A stretch of 64,000 nt of DNA from Saprospiraceae bacterium (GTDB lineage Bacteria; Bacteroidota; Bacteroidia; Chitinophagales; Saprospiraceae). How positions within the stretch are numbered: position 1 is the first letter of the stretch; every line of letters starts with the position of its first letter. The translations under genes were made by a program, and so were the position numbers. The stretch is taken from the NCBI GenBank assembly GCA_019638385.1, contig JAHBTW010000003.1:248001-312000 (forward strand), read 5' to 3'. Under the pieces are notes generated by a model. It searched no databases. It was given only the letters and a program-made list of their open reading frames with translations, and was not told where the DNA came from. Positions 15,835 through 24,915 of the stretch are shown here, one piece after another.

Positions 15835-17181
15835 ATGCTTACGGCCATAGTTCTCTGTTTCGTTATCGGGTATTTGTCAATTGTATTTGAGCACCCGCTC
15901 AAGTTGGACAAATCTGTTCCTGCATTGCTCATGGGATCGTTGATATGGGCTGTCATCGCAGTGGGTCACATGGAAGTAGTCGGCCACGAACATACCTTAG
16001 TAACGGTTGAAGACGGGCTGCTGCACCATTTGGGCAAAACAGCCGAAATCCTGGTATTTCTGTTGGGGGCCATGACCATAGTGGAATTGGTGGACCTGCA
16101 CAAGGGCTTCTCGGTCATCACCGATCTGATCCAAACACGCAACAAACGCAAACTGCTCTGGGTACTTTCCACAATGGCGTTCTTTCTGTCAGCTATTTTG
16201 GACAACCTCACCTGTACCATTGTATTCATTTCGTTGCTCCGCAAAATTATTCCCGACAAAAACGACCGAATGTGGTTCATTGCGTTCATCGTCATTGCGG
16301 CCAATGCCGGCGGCGCGTTTTCGCCCATCGGCGACGTAACAACCACGATGCTTTGGATCGGCAAGAAGGTGACGACTCAAGATCTGATACTGCGGCTGTT
16401 TATACCCTCTGTCGTTTGTGCGGTAGTGCCTTTGATTATCGGGAGTTTTTCCAAACATTTCTCCGGCGACCTGCCCGAAACCACCGCACAACAATCGGCT
16501 ACTGCTACTTTGCAAAAAAAACTGCTCAGCAGCCGGACCATGTTGATAGCAGGCATAAGCGCACTACTTTTTGTTCCGGTTTTCAAAACAATCACCCACC
16601 TGCCTCCCTACATGGGCATGATGTTGTCATTGGGGATAGTGTGGCTCATTTCTGAATACATCAAACCGGAAGAAGATTTTGAGGAGGAGCGAAAAGAGAT
16701 GTACTCTGCCCGAAAGGCGCTTTCGCGAATTGAGTTATCAAGTATTATCTTTTTTCTGGGAATACTCATGGCGGTGGCGGGCCTGGAGTCGGTGGTATCT
16801 TCTTATTTAGCCGGAAAACCGCTGGGGCTACTGGCCTCTTTGGCAGAAAACCTGCGACACTATATACCCAATCAGGATGTGGTGGTAGTGGTGCTCGGAT
16901 TTCTCTCCGCGGTGATAGACAACGTGCCGCTCGTCGCTGCGTCCATGGGTATGTATCCGATGGACGCATACCCGACCGACAACCACTTGTGGCACTTCAT
17001 TGCCTACTGTGCCGGTACCGGCGGCAGCATGCTCATCATAGGGTCGGCAGCCGGCGTAGCTGCTATGGGTATGGAACGGATTGACTTTATATGGTATTTG
17101 CGCAAGTTTTCCTGGATTGCCATGTTGGGCTTTTTGGCCGGCGCGGCAGTTTATATACTCATGCTACCGATTTTTGAATAG
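15835..17181 (+). CDS. nhaD: NhaD-type Na+/H+ antiporter
   Basis: 448 residues with about twelve membrane segments, belonging to the ion-transporter (IT/ArsB-NhaD) superfamily. Characteristic stretches are SAILDNLTCTIVFISLLRKI (about 120-140), NAGGAFSPIGDVTTTMLWI (160-180) and the mirrored second-half motif AVIDNVPLVAASMGMY (355-370). The Asp in LDNLT and DNVPL and the GGAFSPIGDVTT loop are the family's ion-path residues. It would expel sodium or lithium in exchange for protons and protect against salt and alkali. A nearby ATG at 15797 is in another frame. The gene after it, a lipocalin-like lipoprotein, follows at 39 bp. Confidence 0.92.
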   Translation: MLTAIVLCFVIGYLSIVFEHPLKLDKSVPALLMGSLIWAVIAVGHMEVVGHEHTLVTVEDGLLHHLGKTAEILVFLLGAMTIVELVDLHKGFSVITDLIQTRNKRKLLWVLSTMAFFLSAILDNLTCTIVFISLLRKIIPDKNDRMWFIAFIVIAANAGGAFSPIGDVTTTMLWIGKKVTTQDLILRLFIPSVVCAVVPLIIGSFSKHFSGDLPETTAQQSATATLQKKLLSSRTMLIAGISALLFVPVFKTITHLPPYMGMMLSLGIVWLISEYIKPEEDFEEERKEMYSARKALSRIELSSIIFFLGILMAVAGLESVVSSYLAGKPLGLLASLAENLRHYIPNQDVVVVVLGFLSAVIDNVPLVAASMGMYPMDAYPTDNHLWHFIAYCAGTGGSMLIIGSAAGVAAMGMERIDFIWYLRKFSWIAMLGFLAGAAVYILMLPIFE

Positions 17182-17220
17182 CGAATCGGACTTTTTACAG
17201 ATCAATTGAACCGGCTTTAC

Positions 17221-17595
17221 ATGAGGCAGTTTTTCGTTTTGTCGGCATTGGGCATTTTGGGCCTGCTTTCGTGTTCCCAAAACCCCAATGCGCTGATCTC
17301 CGGCGATTGGCAAGTGGTTTCGATTACTTCTGATGCGCCGCTTCCGGAGTACCAACTCGAAGATTTTCAATTTTCCTTTACGGAAGACGGTCAATACAGC
17401 TATACCGGCAACCTCTATTACCGGGAGGCGGGAAGCTACTATATTCAGTCCTCTTACCTTTATACATCCGATACGTTGAATGAGGCTGCTGCTGAAAAGG
17501 TAGTACAAATCATAAAGCTCACCAAGGACTCGCTGTTCCTGCGCATGGCCGATGAAACGCTGATGAAATTGGCGCCGAAAGGCAGCGGCGATTAG
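17221..17595 (+). CDS. Small lipocalin-like lipoprotein
   Basis: 124 residues. MRQFFVLSALGILGLLSC is a lipoprotein signal with the modified Cys at 18. The mature part opens with ISGDWQVVSITSDAP, the 'G-x-W' start typical of lipocalin-like domains in Bacteroidota, followed by alternating beta strands (FSFTEDGQYSYTGNLYYREAG, LTKDSLFLRM). It would be anchored in an envelope membrane; ligand unknown. An earlier in-frame TTG at 17206 adds five residues in front of the signal and is less likely. It ends 4 bp from the convergent DUF4403 gene. Confidence 0.75.
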   Translation: MRQFFVLSALGILGLLSCSQNPNALISGDWQVVSITSDAPLPEYQLEDFQFSFTEDGQYSYTGNLYYREAGSYYIQSSYLYTSDTLNEAAAEKVVQIIKLTKDSLFLRMADETLMKLAPKGSGD

Positions 17596-17599
17596 TTCC

Positions 17600-18970
17600 T
17601 TAGTTCAGTCCATGCACATGCACCATTACATTGCCGCGCAGGCCGATATGTACCCGGATGGACTCCGGCGCGAGATAGGCGTTTTGGATTTGCAATTCCG
17701 ATAATTTGCCTTGCAGGAAAATATTGGGGGACACCTGAAAATGATTCAGTTGGGCTTGAAGCTCCGTTTCGAGTTCTTTCAGGTTGTAGGCCAAAAAGAA
17801 ATCTAAGTTTTCCTGGAGCCGGCGTTTGAGATTGCTTTTGAGGAGCCAGCCGGCTGATTTGTGCAGGAAATTCTGCGTTTCCAATGTAAAATTGAGGTCG
17901 CTTACATCAATGGAATTCTTGCGCCAATTGAAATAGGGCCGCCCTTCCAAATAAACGCTCCCATTGAAACTGCCGCTGAGTTGGGTGTTGACAATCAGGG
18001 TACTGCCTTTGCCGTACAGTTCGATGTTTTCTACCGTCACCGAACGGCCGCCGGAAGAAAAAGATTCTCCCATCAGTTGTTCTTTCGCGATGCGCTCCGC
18101 CTCTTCATAAGGAACCTCCGCATTGAGGAATACCACAAAATCGCCGGCAGGCACATCTGAATATTTAAAGGGCGGCAGGGGCGTGGGCGACAGGGCTTCC
18201 GGTTTTGAACCGATTTTGAGCCGCGGCTTCGACTCCACCATAATAGCGGCCGTAATTTCCCGCACGTTCATCTGCAACGGCGTCATGGTGATGACTTGCG
18301 GATTCACCAAGAGCCAGGTGTTGTATTCCGGCGACACGAGGACCGGGTCAAACATCCGGCGCCAGGCTTCCTCTACCTGCTGCCTGAGATTGAGCTGTTC
18401 TTTGGCCATGCGGTCAATGGAAGCGGTAATGGTGGCACGGCTTCTGTTGAGCACAATATCGCCGATAAACCCCACTGGAATATTGATGGCGCCTACCTGG
18501 AGTTTGGGTTTTCGCAGCCATTGATGATCCTCTATTTGAGTCACGGTAGAAACGCTCCAGTCGGGATGAATATCAAAGGAGGTTCGGAACAGGATGGCCA
18601 GCTCTGCCGTTCCGGTCACATACGTGATGCCGGCATTGTACTTAAACCAAAGATTGATCGGCACCCGATATTGCAGGTCATTTCCGGAAACGGTGAGCGT
18701 AATGCTGTCTTTTTTCTCCACTTTGAGAGCCAGTTTGTCACCGTCGTCGGGGTTGTTGTCTTCATAGATCATTCCCGTAATTTGCTCATTGATAGACCTT
18801 TCCATTTCGAGAATGTCAATGCGCAGCGGGATGTGAATAGACGAATTTTGATCGAGCGACGGCGCTGCATCGTATTGTTCCATAGGACGTGCCGGTTTGG
18901 ATGTGGTTTTGCAGGCACTGATGCCCGCTATCAAAATACCACACAAAAAAAGGTTTTTTAACATTTTCAT
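17600..18970 (-). CDS. DUF4403 family lipoprotein
   Basis: 456 residues. Signal MKMLKNLFLCGILIAGISAC with a lipobox Cys20. The IHIPLRIDILEMERSINEQI opening, the long beta-rich middle with two similar halves, and the KRRLQENLDFFLAYNLKELE helix near the end are typical of DUF4403, a lipid-binding-like (BPI/TULIP-resembling) bacterial family of unknown function. The protein would sit in the periplasm on a membrane. It lies 17 bp downstream of the alkaline phosphatase gene on the same strand, so the two are probably one transcript; a link with phosphate-containing lipids is only inference. Confidence 0.85.
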   Translation of the reverse strand: MKMLKNLFLCGILIAGISACKTTSKPARPMEQYDAAPSLDQNSSIHIPLRIDILEMERSINEQITGMIYEDNNPDDGDKLALKVEKKDSITLTVSGNDLQYRVPINLWFKYNAGITYVTGTAELAILFRTSFDIHPDWSVSTVTQIEDHQWLRKPKLQVGAINIPVGFIGDIVLNRSRATITASIDRMAKEQLNLRQQVEEAWRRMFDPVLVSPEYNTWLLVNPQVITMTPLQMNVREITAAIMVESKPRLKIGSKPEALSPTPLPPFKYSDVPAGDFVVFLNAEVPYEEAERIAKEQLMGESFSSGGRSVTVENIELYGKGSTLIVNTQLSGSFNGSVYLEGRPYFNWRKNSIDVSDLNFTLETQNFLHKSAGWLLKSNLKRRLQENLDFFLAYNLKELETELQAQLNHFQVSPNIFLQGKLSELQIQNAYLAPESIRVHIGLRGNVMVHVHGLN

Positions 18971-18987
18971 CGGGTGTGTAACAAAGT

Positions 18988-20136
18988 TTACTGTGCGTGG
19001 CTGCCTGCGGTTGAAGTTGAATTGGAGAAGCCGAGTGCCTGCCGCATGCGGGTGTGAATACCCGTATTGTCATATATTCCGGAGAACAACTCTGCGGAAG
19101 GTCCGAACGCAAAAACAGGCGCCATGGCTGCGGTATGGCTGTTGGTGGAAAAAACAATTTTGGGTCGCCCCATTTTGGAGCCGGGATTGATCGTCATGCC
19201 GCCGGTTTCATGGTCGGCTGTAACGATGACCAAGGTGTCGTCGCGGCCTTTGGCAAACTCAAGCGCTTCGCGCACCGCCAGATCAAAGTCGAGGGTTTCC
19301 CGCACAACTTCGCGCGCATCATTGTGATGGCTTTTCCAGTCAATTTGAGAGCCTTCAATCATAACGAAAAATCCTTTTTCGCTGCGTTGCTGCAAATATT
19401 TAAGCCCGTAGCGGGTTGCCCACTGTAAATAGCTTCTGCCTTGCGACGCGCCTCCGGGCTGCGTTTCTGCGGTAAAAAAAACAAAGCCTCTGCCGGGATG
19501 AAACGGCGCACGGAGTAAGTCCTCTACCGTATGGTCAGAAACGTAATATCCTTTATTGCGAAGTTCGGCATAGAGGTTCCGGTTGTCTGTCTGGCGGCTA
19601 TTGAAATACTGCGCTCCTCCGCCGATGAGCAAATCCACTTTAGAATCTAAAACATCGAGTGCAATAGCCTCATAAGATATGCGGCTTTCCTGATGCGCCA
19701 CGAAAGCCGCAGGCGTAGCATGTACGACAGTAGCGGTAGCGACGAGGCCGGCGGCAAAGCCGTGTTGTTTGGCTTCCTCCAAAATGGTAAGGCAGGGCAG
19801 TGTGTCGGAGGTGACGCCCAATGCGCCGTTGAAGGTTTTTACACCGCAGCACATGGCGGTGGCGCCGGCAGCGGAATCGGTAATGAGATTGTCAAAGGAA
19901 TGGGTCTTTTGAAATCCGACAACCGGAAATTCAGCCATAGCGAGGTGGTTGTTGTTGCTGTACATAGCCGATGAGATTTGCCCCAATCCCATACCGTCGC
20001 CGATGAGCAGAATAATGTTTTTAGCCTGCCTGCCCGGCTCGAAAACGGGAAGCATCGCAGAGGGTTCTTTAGAAGGAACTCTACAGGCGCCGGCAAGCGC
20101 TAACGCCAAAATAAGCTGCCAAATGTGTCGCTTCAT
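18988..20136 (-). CDS. Alkaline phosphatase (PhoA family), lipoprotein
   Basis: 382 residues. MKRHIWQLILALALAGAC is a lipoprotein signal. The metal- and catalytic motifs of the alkaline phosphatase superfamily are in order: IGDGMG (45-50, metal Asp47), ITDSAAGATAM (85-95, nucleophile Ser88), EGSQIDWKSHHND (about 250) and VTADHETGG (about 300), plus a final His ligand in the NSHTAAMAPVFAFGP block. It should hydrolyse phosphomonoesters in the periplasm with two zinc ions. A Trp/Lys pair in IDWKSHH is as in many marine and soil bacterial PhoA-like enzymes. A possible -7 element is at 20200-20207. It leads an operon with the DUF4403 gene. Confidence 0.92.
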   Translation of the reverse strand: MKRHIWQLILALALAGACRVPSKEPSAMLPVFEPGRQAKNIILLIGDGMGLGQISSAMYSNNNHLAMAEFPVVGFQKTHSFDNLITDSAAGATAMCCGVKTFNGALGVTSDTLPCLTILEEAKQHGFAAGLVATATVVHATPAAFVAHQESRISYEAIALDVLDSKVDLLIGGGAQYFNSRQTDNRNLYAELRNKGYYVSDHTVEDLLRAPFHPGRGFVFFTAETQPGGASQGRSYLQWATRYGLKYLQQRSEKGFFVMIEGSQIDWKSHHNDAREVVRETLDFDLAVREALEFAKGRDDTLVIVTADHETGGMTINPGSKMGRPKIVFSTNSHTAAMAPVFAFGPSAELFSGIYDNTGIHTRMRQALGFSNSTSTAGSHAQ

Positions 20137-20477
20137 CTAAATATATTTTGTCGGGGTATAGAAACGCCCGAATTCAAACTAATCCGCTATAGGGTGCCGC
20201 AAAACTAATCAATTCAGGGGGTTCATGGATTCAAAATTAAAAACTGAATCGATTTCATAATTTTGTTGAAACAGAATTATATTCCAAAACAAGAAACTTT
20301 TGTTTCTTGTCAGGTGTTAACTTGGCTTTCATGGGAAGTGTGCAACCTTTCTAATCGGGGGGTGTCCATGTAAAACAGTTAACCGGCACTTCTTCGACGC
20401 TTCACAAGCATCAATCTAAAAAAATGTGTAGGAAACGGCTTTCTGATCAATCTTTGCCGCACAAAAATTTAATCATT
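20137..20477. other. Divergent intergenic region with a perfect inverted repeat
   Basis: 341 bp without a gene. It holds a -7 element for the phosphatase (20200-20207) and a perfect 9-bp inverted repeat ACAAGAAAC-TTTT-GTTTCTTGT at 20289-20310. The repeat is followed by TTT on the reverse strand only, so it could be a weak terminator or an operator. Nothing else is recognised. Confidence 0.5.
20200..20207 (-). promoter_or_regulatory. -7 element for the alkaline phosphatase operon
   Basis: The reverse strand reads TAGTTTTG, matching TAnnTTTG, about 64 bp before the start codon. Confidence 0.35.
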
Positions 20478-21572
20478 ATGCGTACCAAAACCCTTAGAAA
20501 TCTTTTGTTGTTCGTTTTTCCATTGTATGCGGCAGCCGGCTTCGCCGGTAATCAAGACTCACCGACTACCATATTTGAAACGCTGATGCGGGATGAAGTG
20601 TTGGATGTCACCCTCGAAACCGATTTATACGAACTCATCAACAATCGCCGTCGCGACGATTATCAACCCGCTACACTTTCTTATAAAGGCAAAGATGGCG
20701 TCTCCGTCCGTACAGCAATAGAAGTGGCGCCGCGCGGTAAGTTCCGCCGCCGGGTGTGCGATTTCCCGCCGGTCAAAATTAAATTTTCCAAAAAAGAATT
20801 GGTTGCTGCCGGGCTGAAGAAGCACAACAACCTCAAGCTCACCACCCATTGCTTAGACGACAAGGATGCCGGCAATTACAACGTGTTCAAAGAGTACCTG
20901 AGCTACAAGCTCTATAACGAACTGAATCCCAATAGTTTCAGGGTGCAATTGGTCCGCATCACCTATATAGACGCAACGGGGCAAGTGGCCAAAACAAGAC
21001 GCTACGGCTTCCTCATCGAAGACGACGAAGAATTGGCTGAGCGCATGGGTGGTAAACTTTGCGAATGTCTCGGTACCGCGCCGGAGAATCTCTCGCGCAA
21101 TGACGAAGCCATCATGGCTACCTTTCAATACATGATCGGCAACGAAGACTGGAATCTGGACATGGCCCGCAACTTAAAAATGGTCTCTTTCGAGAATGGG
21201 GCGCCCATCATCGCTGTGCCGTACGATTTCGATTTTTCGGGCGTAGTAAATCCCTCCTATGCTGTGCCTAACGCAGATTTGGGGCAGTCGCGGGTAAAAG
21301 ACCGCGACTATCTCGGAATACAATGGGATGCTCAAACGATAAACACTACCACGGCTCTTTTTAAAGAGAAAAAGTCGTCGTTGTACCAGATCGTAATGCA
21401 GTTCAAACTACTGCCCATATCCATGCGGCAGGAAATCAGAGCATATCTGGAAAGCTTCTACGAAACGCTGGGCGCTCAGGAGCAAAACAACGCCAAACTG
21501 CCTGCATGGAGGCAACCGGCGCCCAAAGGAGCCATTCTGTATAATTCGCCTTATATTTCTTTGGGCAGCTGA
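20478..21572 (+). CDS. Secreted protein resembling CotH-type atypical kinases
   Basis: 364 residues. The ATG at 20478 gives a signal peptide (MRTKTLRNLLLFVFPLYAAAGFAG); an in-frame ATG at 20424 would put 18 polar residues in front. The mature protein shows blocks in the order seen in CotH/HipA-like kinases: LKLTTHCLDDKDAGNYNVFKEY (119-140), a RYGFLIEDDEELAERMGG block with acidic residues (175-192), IGNEDWNLDMARN (220-232) and AVPYDFDFSG (246-255), where CotH has its catalytic Asp/Asn and metal-binding Asp. I therefore infer a divergent CotH-like protein kinase or a degenerate relative acting outside the cytoplasm. It is alone on its strand, followed by a repeat tract and the convergent methyltransferase. 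Confidence 0.6.
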   Translation: MRTKTLRNLLLFVFPLYAAAGFAGNQDSPTTIFETLMRDEVLDVTLETDLYELINNRRRDDYQPATLSYKGKDGVSVRTAIEVAPRGKFRRRVCDFPPVKIKFSKKELVAAGLKKHNNLKLTTHCLDDKDAGNYNVFKEYLSYKLYNELNPNSFRVQLVRITYIDATGQVAKTRRYGFLIEDDEELAERMGGKLCECLGTAPENLSRNDEAIMATFQYMIGNEDWNLDMARNLKMVSFENGAPIIAVPYDFDFSGVVNPSYAVPNADLGQSRVKDRDYLGIQWDAQTINTTTALFKEKKSSLYQIVMQFKLLPISMRQEIRAYLESFYETLGAQEQNNAKLPAWRQPAPKGAILYNSPYISLGS

Positions 21573-21609
21573 TTTTAGGCGGGAGCTGCGAGGGGAGGGC
21601 TTCGCTCCA

Positions 21610-21647
21610 TTTGCCTTTTGCCCCTTGCGAATTTGCCCTTTGCCTTT
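21610..21647. repeat. Heptameric short tandem repeat (TTTGCCY)
   Basis: Units TTTGCCT, TTTGCCC, CTTGCGA, (A) TTTGCCC, TTTGCCT run head to tail in the gap between two convergent genes. Confidence 0.6.
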
Positions 21648-21656
21648 AACACAGCC

Positions 21657-22424
21657 TCATCCTCCCCTCCGCCACCAGGCTGCCAATATGCCCGTTGCCA
21701 CTGCGGCATTGAGCGATTCCGCTCCGCCGTCCTCATGCCGGGGTATAGCAATGCGATGGGTGAGCTGCTGTCGGGCCGCAGCTGAAATGCCTTTGCTTTC
21801 ATTTCCGATGATCATAATGCCGTTTTGGGGCAGCACCGTTTCAAACACGTTTTCGCCGTCCAGAACGGCGCCTATCACAGGTGTGCCCGGATTGACCGCG
21901 ATCAGTTCTTCGAGTGCGATCTCTGCGCTTTGCACGCGGAGGAAGGCGCCCATAGAAGCTTGTACCACTTTGGGGTTGAATACATCTACGCTGTCGGGAG
22001 AACAAAATACGGTGGGAATGCCGAACCAGTCGGCAATGCGCAGCACAGCGCCCAAGTTGCCGGGGTCTTGCAGATCGTCTAAATACAGGGCCGGCTCGTC
22101 CGGCTCCAATGCGTGCACCGGCGCCGGTTGCGGCGAACGAAGCACCAGCAGCACGCGGTTGGGCGTGCTGAGAGAAGATATTTTACCCAGTTCCGCTTCA
22201 CTGACCTCGTGAAGCGCCGGAGACGGGTCCGAGCGATCGGTGAGCAGCGCTGCTTTTTCCAGCCATTCTGAAACGGCATAAACCCGCTCCACCTGAAACC
22301 GGTGCTGCCGCAATACCTCTTCTGCTATTTTTTCGCCTTCGGCGGTGAAATTGTCATATTTTTGACGGAATTTCTTTAACCGCAAAGACTGGACGAACTT
22401 TATTTCGTTCTTGGAAAGAGCCAT
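21657..22424 (-). CDS. TrmH/SpoU-family RNA 2'-O-methyltransferase
   Basis: 255 residues from the ATG at 22424 (MALSKNEIKFVQSLRLKKFR); a TTG eight codons upstream is not needed. Residues about 1-95 form the RNA-binding substrate domain (KYDNFTAEGEKIAEEVL), then the SPOUT domain with its three motifs: LDDLQDPGNLGAVLRIADWFG (motif 1), IIGNESKGIS (motif 2) and HRIAIPRHEDGGAESLNAAVATGILAAW (motif 3), which form the trefoil knot binding SAM. It would methylate a ribose in rRNA or tRNA; the exact site is not predictable. Its start is only 15 bp from the divergent tamL start. Confidence 0.92.
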   Translation of the reverse strand: MALSKNEIKFVQSLRLKKFRQKYDNFTAEGEKIAEEVLRQHRFQVERVYAVSEWLEKAALLTDRSDPSPALHEVSEAELGKISSLSTPNRVLLVLRSPQPAPVHALEPDEPALYLDDLQDPGNLGAVLRIADWFGIPTVFCSPDSVDVFNPKVVQASMGAFLRVQSAEIALEELIAVNPGTPVIGAVLDGENVFETVLPQNGIMIIGNESKGISAAARQQLTHRIAIPRHEDGGAESLNAAVATGILAAWWRRGG

Positions 22425-22439
22425 TTTTGTATTTTTAAT

Positions 22440-24902
22440 ATGCCTCAATTACCGTTTCATCGTGCTGTGCTGTTGCTGTGGGTCTTCCTCCCGCTGCTCT
22501 TCCTTACAGGATGCAACACCACGAAGTATCTTGGCGAAGACGAACTGCTGTTGGTGGAAAATGAAATCATCCTCACGCATGCAAAGGAAGTCAAAAATAA
22601 AAGAAATCTCAATTACGAACTGACCACCTTGTACAAACAGCGGCCCAATAAAAACTGGTTCTTTATTCCCCGCGAATGGCTGCATTTCAAAACCAACAAG
22701 CCGGAACACACTTCCAAATTCAAAAAATTTCTTCGCCGGCAGTCCGAACCGCCGGCCATTTTCAGCGACTCGCTGGCGCAGGTCACCGAAATGCAGATGA
22801 CCTCTTACCTCAATTATCTGGGGCATTTTCAGGCCAGGGTCAATTATGAAGTGATACAGCGCAATAAGAAAGCGCGCATCCGCTACTATGCCGAGGCGCG
22901 CGAATTGGTATTGGTAGATACCATTCACTTTGCGAGTTCCGATTCGGCCATTTATCGCGAACTGTTAGCGATTAGCGGTGAAACGGTTTTTAAACGCGGG
23001 GTTGCGTTGGAAGGGAGCTTGTACGACAGCGAGCGCGAGCGCATTGCCCGCCACATGCGCAACAGCGGCTATGCCTATTTTTACTCCAATGCGATATCTG
23101 CCATAGACGCCGACACCACCGAATCGCAGCGGAAGGCCATGCTGTATCTCGAAGTGGAGCCGCCGTTCGGTGAAACGAGCCATCAACAGTATTCCATCGG
23201 CGATATCACTGTGTTTCCGCAGTTTGACCCCGCTACGCCCGACTCGCTCTACCGCGATACCGTGGTGGCCGGTTATCTTTTTAAATTGAAACGGCCCGAT
23301 TTTTTGGTAAAACCCCAAACCGTCCTCAACGGTATTCATCTGGAAAAGGGGCAGATTTACAGTCAGGAAGACTACGACCGCAGCATTCAACACCTTTCCT
23401 CACTGGGGGTTTTCCGCTTCGTGCGCATTCGGTTGGAACAGGATTCTGCACAAACCGACGTGCTCCATCTGCGCATTGAACTCACGCCCAACGTAAAGTA
23501 CGAAATTGGATTTGATGTGGAAGCCAACTACATAGACGGCTTTACCCTCACCGGAAGGGGGAGCCTCATCGGGCTTTCCGTGAATCCGAGGGCCAGCAAC
23601 CGAAACCTCTTTAAGGGGGCCGAACTGTTGGTAACCAACCTGAGCGCCGGTCTGGAGGTGAACCTGAGTCAGATCAGAACCAATGCCGTGTGGAATTCGG
23701 TGGAACTCGGCTTCCAAAACGACCTTTTTATTCCAAAATTTGCCGATTACCTGGGCCTTTGGAAAGGGCTTAACCGGCTGCCCATCGGGAAGAAAAACCT
23801 CGTCAGCGATTCGTTTTACCAAACCCTTCAGGATAAAACCTCCACACGGGTGACCGCCCGGTACAACTACGTTTTTAATTTTGGATTTTATGAAACCAGT
23901 CTGTTCAATGCCTCTTTCGGCTACGACATACCGCGCAGCGCCAACACCCGCTATGTGTTTGACCACATCGGCATTGACTATCTCCGCCCGATAACGCAGC
24001 CGGCTTTTGATACCATTCTCAGTTCCAATCCTTTTTTGTTGCGCAGTTTCGGCAAACAATTGTTTGTGAGCCTGTTTTTCCGGGAATTCAACCTCACCCA
24101 TCGCAAGCGCCAGAACCGGCTGGGCGAATCGGCGTTTTACGGCCTCAACCTCGAATTGGCCGGCGCCGAAGTGTGGGCGGTCAATGCTATGTATAATGCT
24201 TTTGCCTTGTCGCAGGATACGCTCCGCATTTCGGGCACCGATTTTTCACAATACCTCCGCATTGAGTGGGACATGCGCTACAACCGGGAATATTCGCCCA
24301 AACGAAGCCTCGCCGCCCGATTCAATTTCGGCATTGCGCGGCCCTTTGGGTTCACCACCGATGTGCCGTATGTGAAACAGTTTTTTGCCGGCGGCCCCAA
24401 CAGCATCCGGGGTTGGGCCGCGCGCGGCCTCGGTCCCGGGGGGTATTTAGACACGCTTTCCACTAATCTCACCAACCGCCTGCTTTTTTATCAAACCGGC
24501 GACCTGAAATTAGAAGCGAGTATTGAATACCGTTTCGAAATATACTGGCGGCTGAAAGGCGCGCTTTTTCTCGATGCCGGCAACATCTGGACGCTGCGCC
24601 CCGACCCCGCTCGTTGCGGTTCGCAGTTTTTGCTCAGCCCCCGCATCTCCGAAAACTGCCCCGAACATACGCCACGCAATGATGCGTTCTACAAACAAAT
24701 AGCGCTCGGCTCCGGCTTTGGTTTGCGATTGGATTTGACCTATTTTATTATCCGAATGGACCTGGGGGTGCAACTGCGCAATCCGCGCCCCGTCCGCAAT
24801 GCCATGAACCCCAACCCCCGCGAATGGGACTATTGGGAAAACTTCCGGGGCTGGGGTATGCGCGATATCAACTTCAATTTCGGGCTGGGATATCCGTTTT
24901 GA
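22440..24902 (+). CDS. tamL: TamL: lipidated TamA/BamA (Omp85) outer-membrane assembly protein
   Basis: 820 residues. MPQLPFHRAVLLLWVFLPLLFLTGC is a lipoprotein signal (Cys25), followed by NTTKYLGEDELLLVENEI, typical of the Bacteroidota TamL group, in which the TamA homologue is lipidated. Residues about 40-400 should hold POTRA domains; the C-terminal 16-strand barrel includes the Omp85 loop-6 motif GGPNSIRGWAARGLGPGGY (about 650-668). It would act with a TamB-like partner (not in this window) in moving proteins or lipids to the outer membrane. Its last 197 bp recur as a frameshifted copy at 27883-28078. The C-terminus NFNFGLGYPF ends in Phe, as expected for a barrel. Confidence 0.92.
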   Translation: MPQLPFHRAVLLLWVFLPLLFLTGCNTTKYLGEDELLLVENEIILTHAKEVKNKRNLNYELTTLYKQRPNKNWFFIPREWLHFKTNKPEHTSKFKKFLRRQSEPPAIFSDSLAQVTEMQMTSYLNYLGHFQARVNYEVIQRNKKARIRYYAEARELVLVDTIHFASSDSAIYRELLAISGETVFKRGVALEGSLYDSERERIARHMRNSGYAYFYSNAISAIDADTTESQRKAMLYLEVEPPFGETSHQQYSIGDITVFPQFDPATPDSLYRDTVVAGYLFKLKRPDFLVKPQTVLNGIHLEKGQIYSQEDYDRSIQHLSSLGVFRFVRIRLEQDSAQTDVLHLRIELTPNVKYEIGFDVEANYIDGFTLTGRGSLIGLSVNPRASNRNLFKGAELLVTNLSAGLEVNLSQIRTNAVWNSVELGFQNDLFIPKFADYLGLWKGLNRLPIGKKNLVSDSFYQTLQDKTSTRVTARYNYVFNFGFYETSLFNASFGYDIPRSANTRYVFDHIGIDYLRPITQPAFDTILSSNPFLLRSFGKQLFVSLFFREFNLTHRKRQNRLGESAFYGLNLELAGAEVWAVNAMYNAFALSQDTLRISGTDFSQYLRIEWDMRYNREYSPKRSLAARFNFGIARPFGFTTDVPYVKQFFAGGPNSIRGWAARGLGPGGYLDTLSTNLTNRLLFYQTGDLKLEASIEYRFEIYWRLKGALFLDAGNIWTLRPDPARCGSQFLLSPRISENCPEHTPRNDAFYKQIALGSGFGLRLDLTYFIIRMDLGVQLRNPRPVRNAMNPNPREWDYWENFRGWGMRDINFNFGLGYPF

Positions 24903-24915
24903 AAAAAAGTACGCT

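Noticed and set aside
20289..20310. Terminator for the CotH-like or phosphatase gene
   Set aside because: The perfect inverted repeat lies upstream of both genes and has no T-run on the forward strand; kept only as an unexplained dyad.
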